Below the pieces are notes generated by a model. It searched no databases and was not told the DNA's origin. It saw only the letters and a program-made list of their open reading frames with translations. The translations under genes and the position numbers were made by a program. Positions 14,628 through 15,218 of a DNA stretch of 15,218 nt are shown piece by piece (position 1 is the first letter of the stretch; each line of letters begins with the position of its first letter). The stretch spans positions 1-15,218 of the forward strand of contig JBBROA010000099.1 of assembly GCA_038229875.1 (NCBI GenBank). Reading direction: 5' to 3'. Source of the DNA: JALYUA01 sp038229875. GTDB lineage: Bacteria > Acidobacteriota > Thermoanaerobaculia > UBA5066 > Gp7-AA6.

Positions 14628-14772
14628 ATCGCTCGCTTTGCTCGCTCGGGAATCGGAAACCGGGAATCGGGAATCGACTTCCCCGAGTGCCTCAGTTCAA
14701 ATCCCGTGTTGCTATGGCGCCTCTTCCTTCTCTCGATGACTTTCGATTCCCGAAGTCCGATTCCCGATTCGC
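14628..14772 (-). repeat. Heptad-armed intergenic element, copy A (tRNA-Trp to secE gap)
   Basis: On the plus strand: terminal motif CTCGCTTTGCTCG (14632-14644); an arm of four 7-mers, three of them GGGAATC (14648-14675); a 69-nt core (14676-14744); and a facing arm of four 7-mers, mostly GATTCCC (14745-14772). The two 28-nt arms pair at about 21 of 28 positions. The core shares ordered blocks with copy B. The element ends next to the secE ATG. The remaining 16 bp to the tRNA (14773-14788) show nothing distinctive. Confidence 0.8.
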
Positions 14773-14788
14773 GGCCCCGGTCTCCTAA

Positions 14789-14865
<77 letters not shown>

Positions 14866-14890
14866 AAGGTGGTCGCTTTCGCTCGCGTCT

Positions 14891-15043
14891 CTAAACCTTG
14901 CCTTCTTTGTGCGCCGTCGCCTTGCGACAGAACCGGCAGTACTTGTGAAGCTCGAGCTTCTCCGTATTGGTCTTCTTGTTCTTAGTCGTCGTGTAGTTCT
15001 TGCGCTTGCAATCGGTGCAGGCAAGGCTGATGTTTTCTTGCAT
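14891..15043 (-). CDS. rpmG: 50S ribosomal protein L33
   Basis: Small protein of the large ribosomal subunit near the E site. Exactly 50 residues, starting MQENISLACTDCKRKNYTTT and ending KEGKV. It is the zinc-binding (four-cysteine) form: C9, C12, C36 and C39 as CTDC and CRFC. ATG at 15043 is six bases after the tuf stop, and its ribosome site GGAG is formed by the last Glu codon of tuf, so translation is likely coupled. tRNA-Trp begins 25 bp downstream. Stop TAG at 14891-14893. Confidence 0.97.
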   Translation of the reverse strand: MQENISLACTDCKRKNYTTTKNKKTNTEKLELHKYCRFCRKATAHKEGKV

Positions 15044-15049
15044 GCTTGA

Positions 15050-15218
15050 TTACTCCAGGATCTCTGTGATCGTGCCTGCGCCCACGGTGCGTCCGCCTTC
15101 GCGGATGGCGAACCGCAGGCCCTTCTCCATCGCGATCGGCGTGATCAGCTGGATCTCCAGCGCCACGTTGTCTCCCGGCATCACCATCTCGACCCCCGAA
15201 GGCAGCTGCGCCGTCCCG
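15050..15218 (-). CDS. tuf: Elongation factor Tu, C-terminal 55 residues (5' part outside window)
   Basis: GTPase that delivers aminoacyl-tRNA to the ribosome. Only the end of domain 3 is visible: it contains VEMVMPGDNVALEIQLITPI and finishes GLRFAIREGGRTVGAGTITE then ILE, the canonical EF-Tu C terminus, with stop TAA at 15050-15052. It heads the visible part of the cluster; the promoter must lie to the right of the window. Confidence 0.98.
   Translation of the reverse strand, partial: GTAQLPSGVEMVMPGDNVALEIQLITPIAMEKGLRFAIREGGRTVGAGTITEILE

Noticed and set aside
14686..14705. A tRNA T-arm-like string (GTTCAAATCCC) in the core of repeat copy A
   Set aside because: No acceptor, D or anticodon stem can be drawn around it, and the related core in copy B does not preserve it.
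14866..14890. Possible truncated third copy of the repeat terminus (TCGCTTTCGCTCGCG) between rpmG and tRNA-Trp
   Set aside because: Only about 15 bases of similarity, no heptad arm and no core; cannot be told from chance.

Overview
The window reads as chromosomal DNA from a GC-rich bacterium, most likely an acidobacterium. Three things point there: a TIGR02999-type ECF sigma factor overlapping a Ser/Thr kinase with a TolB-like tail; a cysteine-rich, zinc-ribbon-like insertion near the N terminus of RpoB, which I recall (unchecked) from acidobacterial RpoB; and generally acidobacteria/deltaproteobacteria-like RNA polymerase sequences. The phylum call is an inference, not proven here.

Layout: almost everything is on the minus strand. 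From right to left: the 3' end of tuf (EF-Tu), rpmG (L33), tRNA-Trp(CCA), secE, nusG, rplK (L11), rplA (L1), rplJ (L10), rplL (L7/L12), rpoB and rpoC. This is the classical translation/transcription cluster, closed by a strong hairpin terminator at 2696-2721. Left of it a small secreted protein gene (plus strand, 2203-2679) converges on rpoC. Divergent from that gene, an ECF sigma factor (1472-2071) overlaps a Ser/Thr protein kinase gene that runs off the left edge.

How they work together: the cluster makes the elongation factor, the 50S stalk and L1-arm proteins, the SecE translocon subunit, the elongation factor NusG and the two large RNA polymerase subunits, with a single tRNA gene embedded in it. 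The sigma-kinase pair is a separate, probably regulatory, two-gene unit.

Most notable: (1) rpoC is full length and conserved at its catalytic sites but is interrupted by two in-frame TAG codons (codons 279 and 387), both where relatives usually have a basic residue, while TAG serves as an apparently ordinary stop for rpoC itself, nusG, rplA, rplL and rpmG; (2) RpoB has an insertion of about 60 residues with four cysteine pairs; (3) two related intergenic elements, each with arms of exactly four 7-nt repeats facing each other in inverted orientation, fill the tRNA-secE and nusG-rplK gaps and abut the start codons of secE and rplK. No IS element, CRISPR array, phage gene or new multi-gene system was seen.
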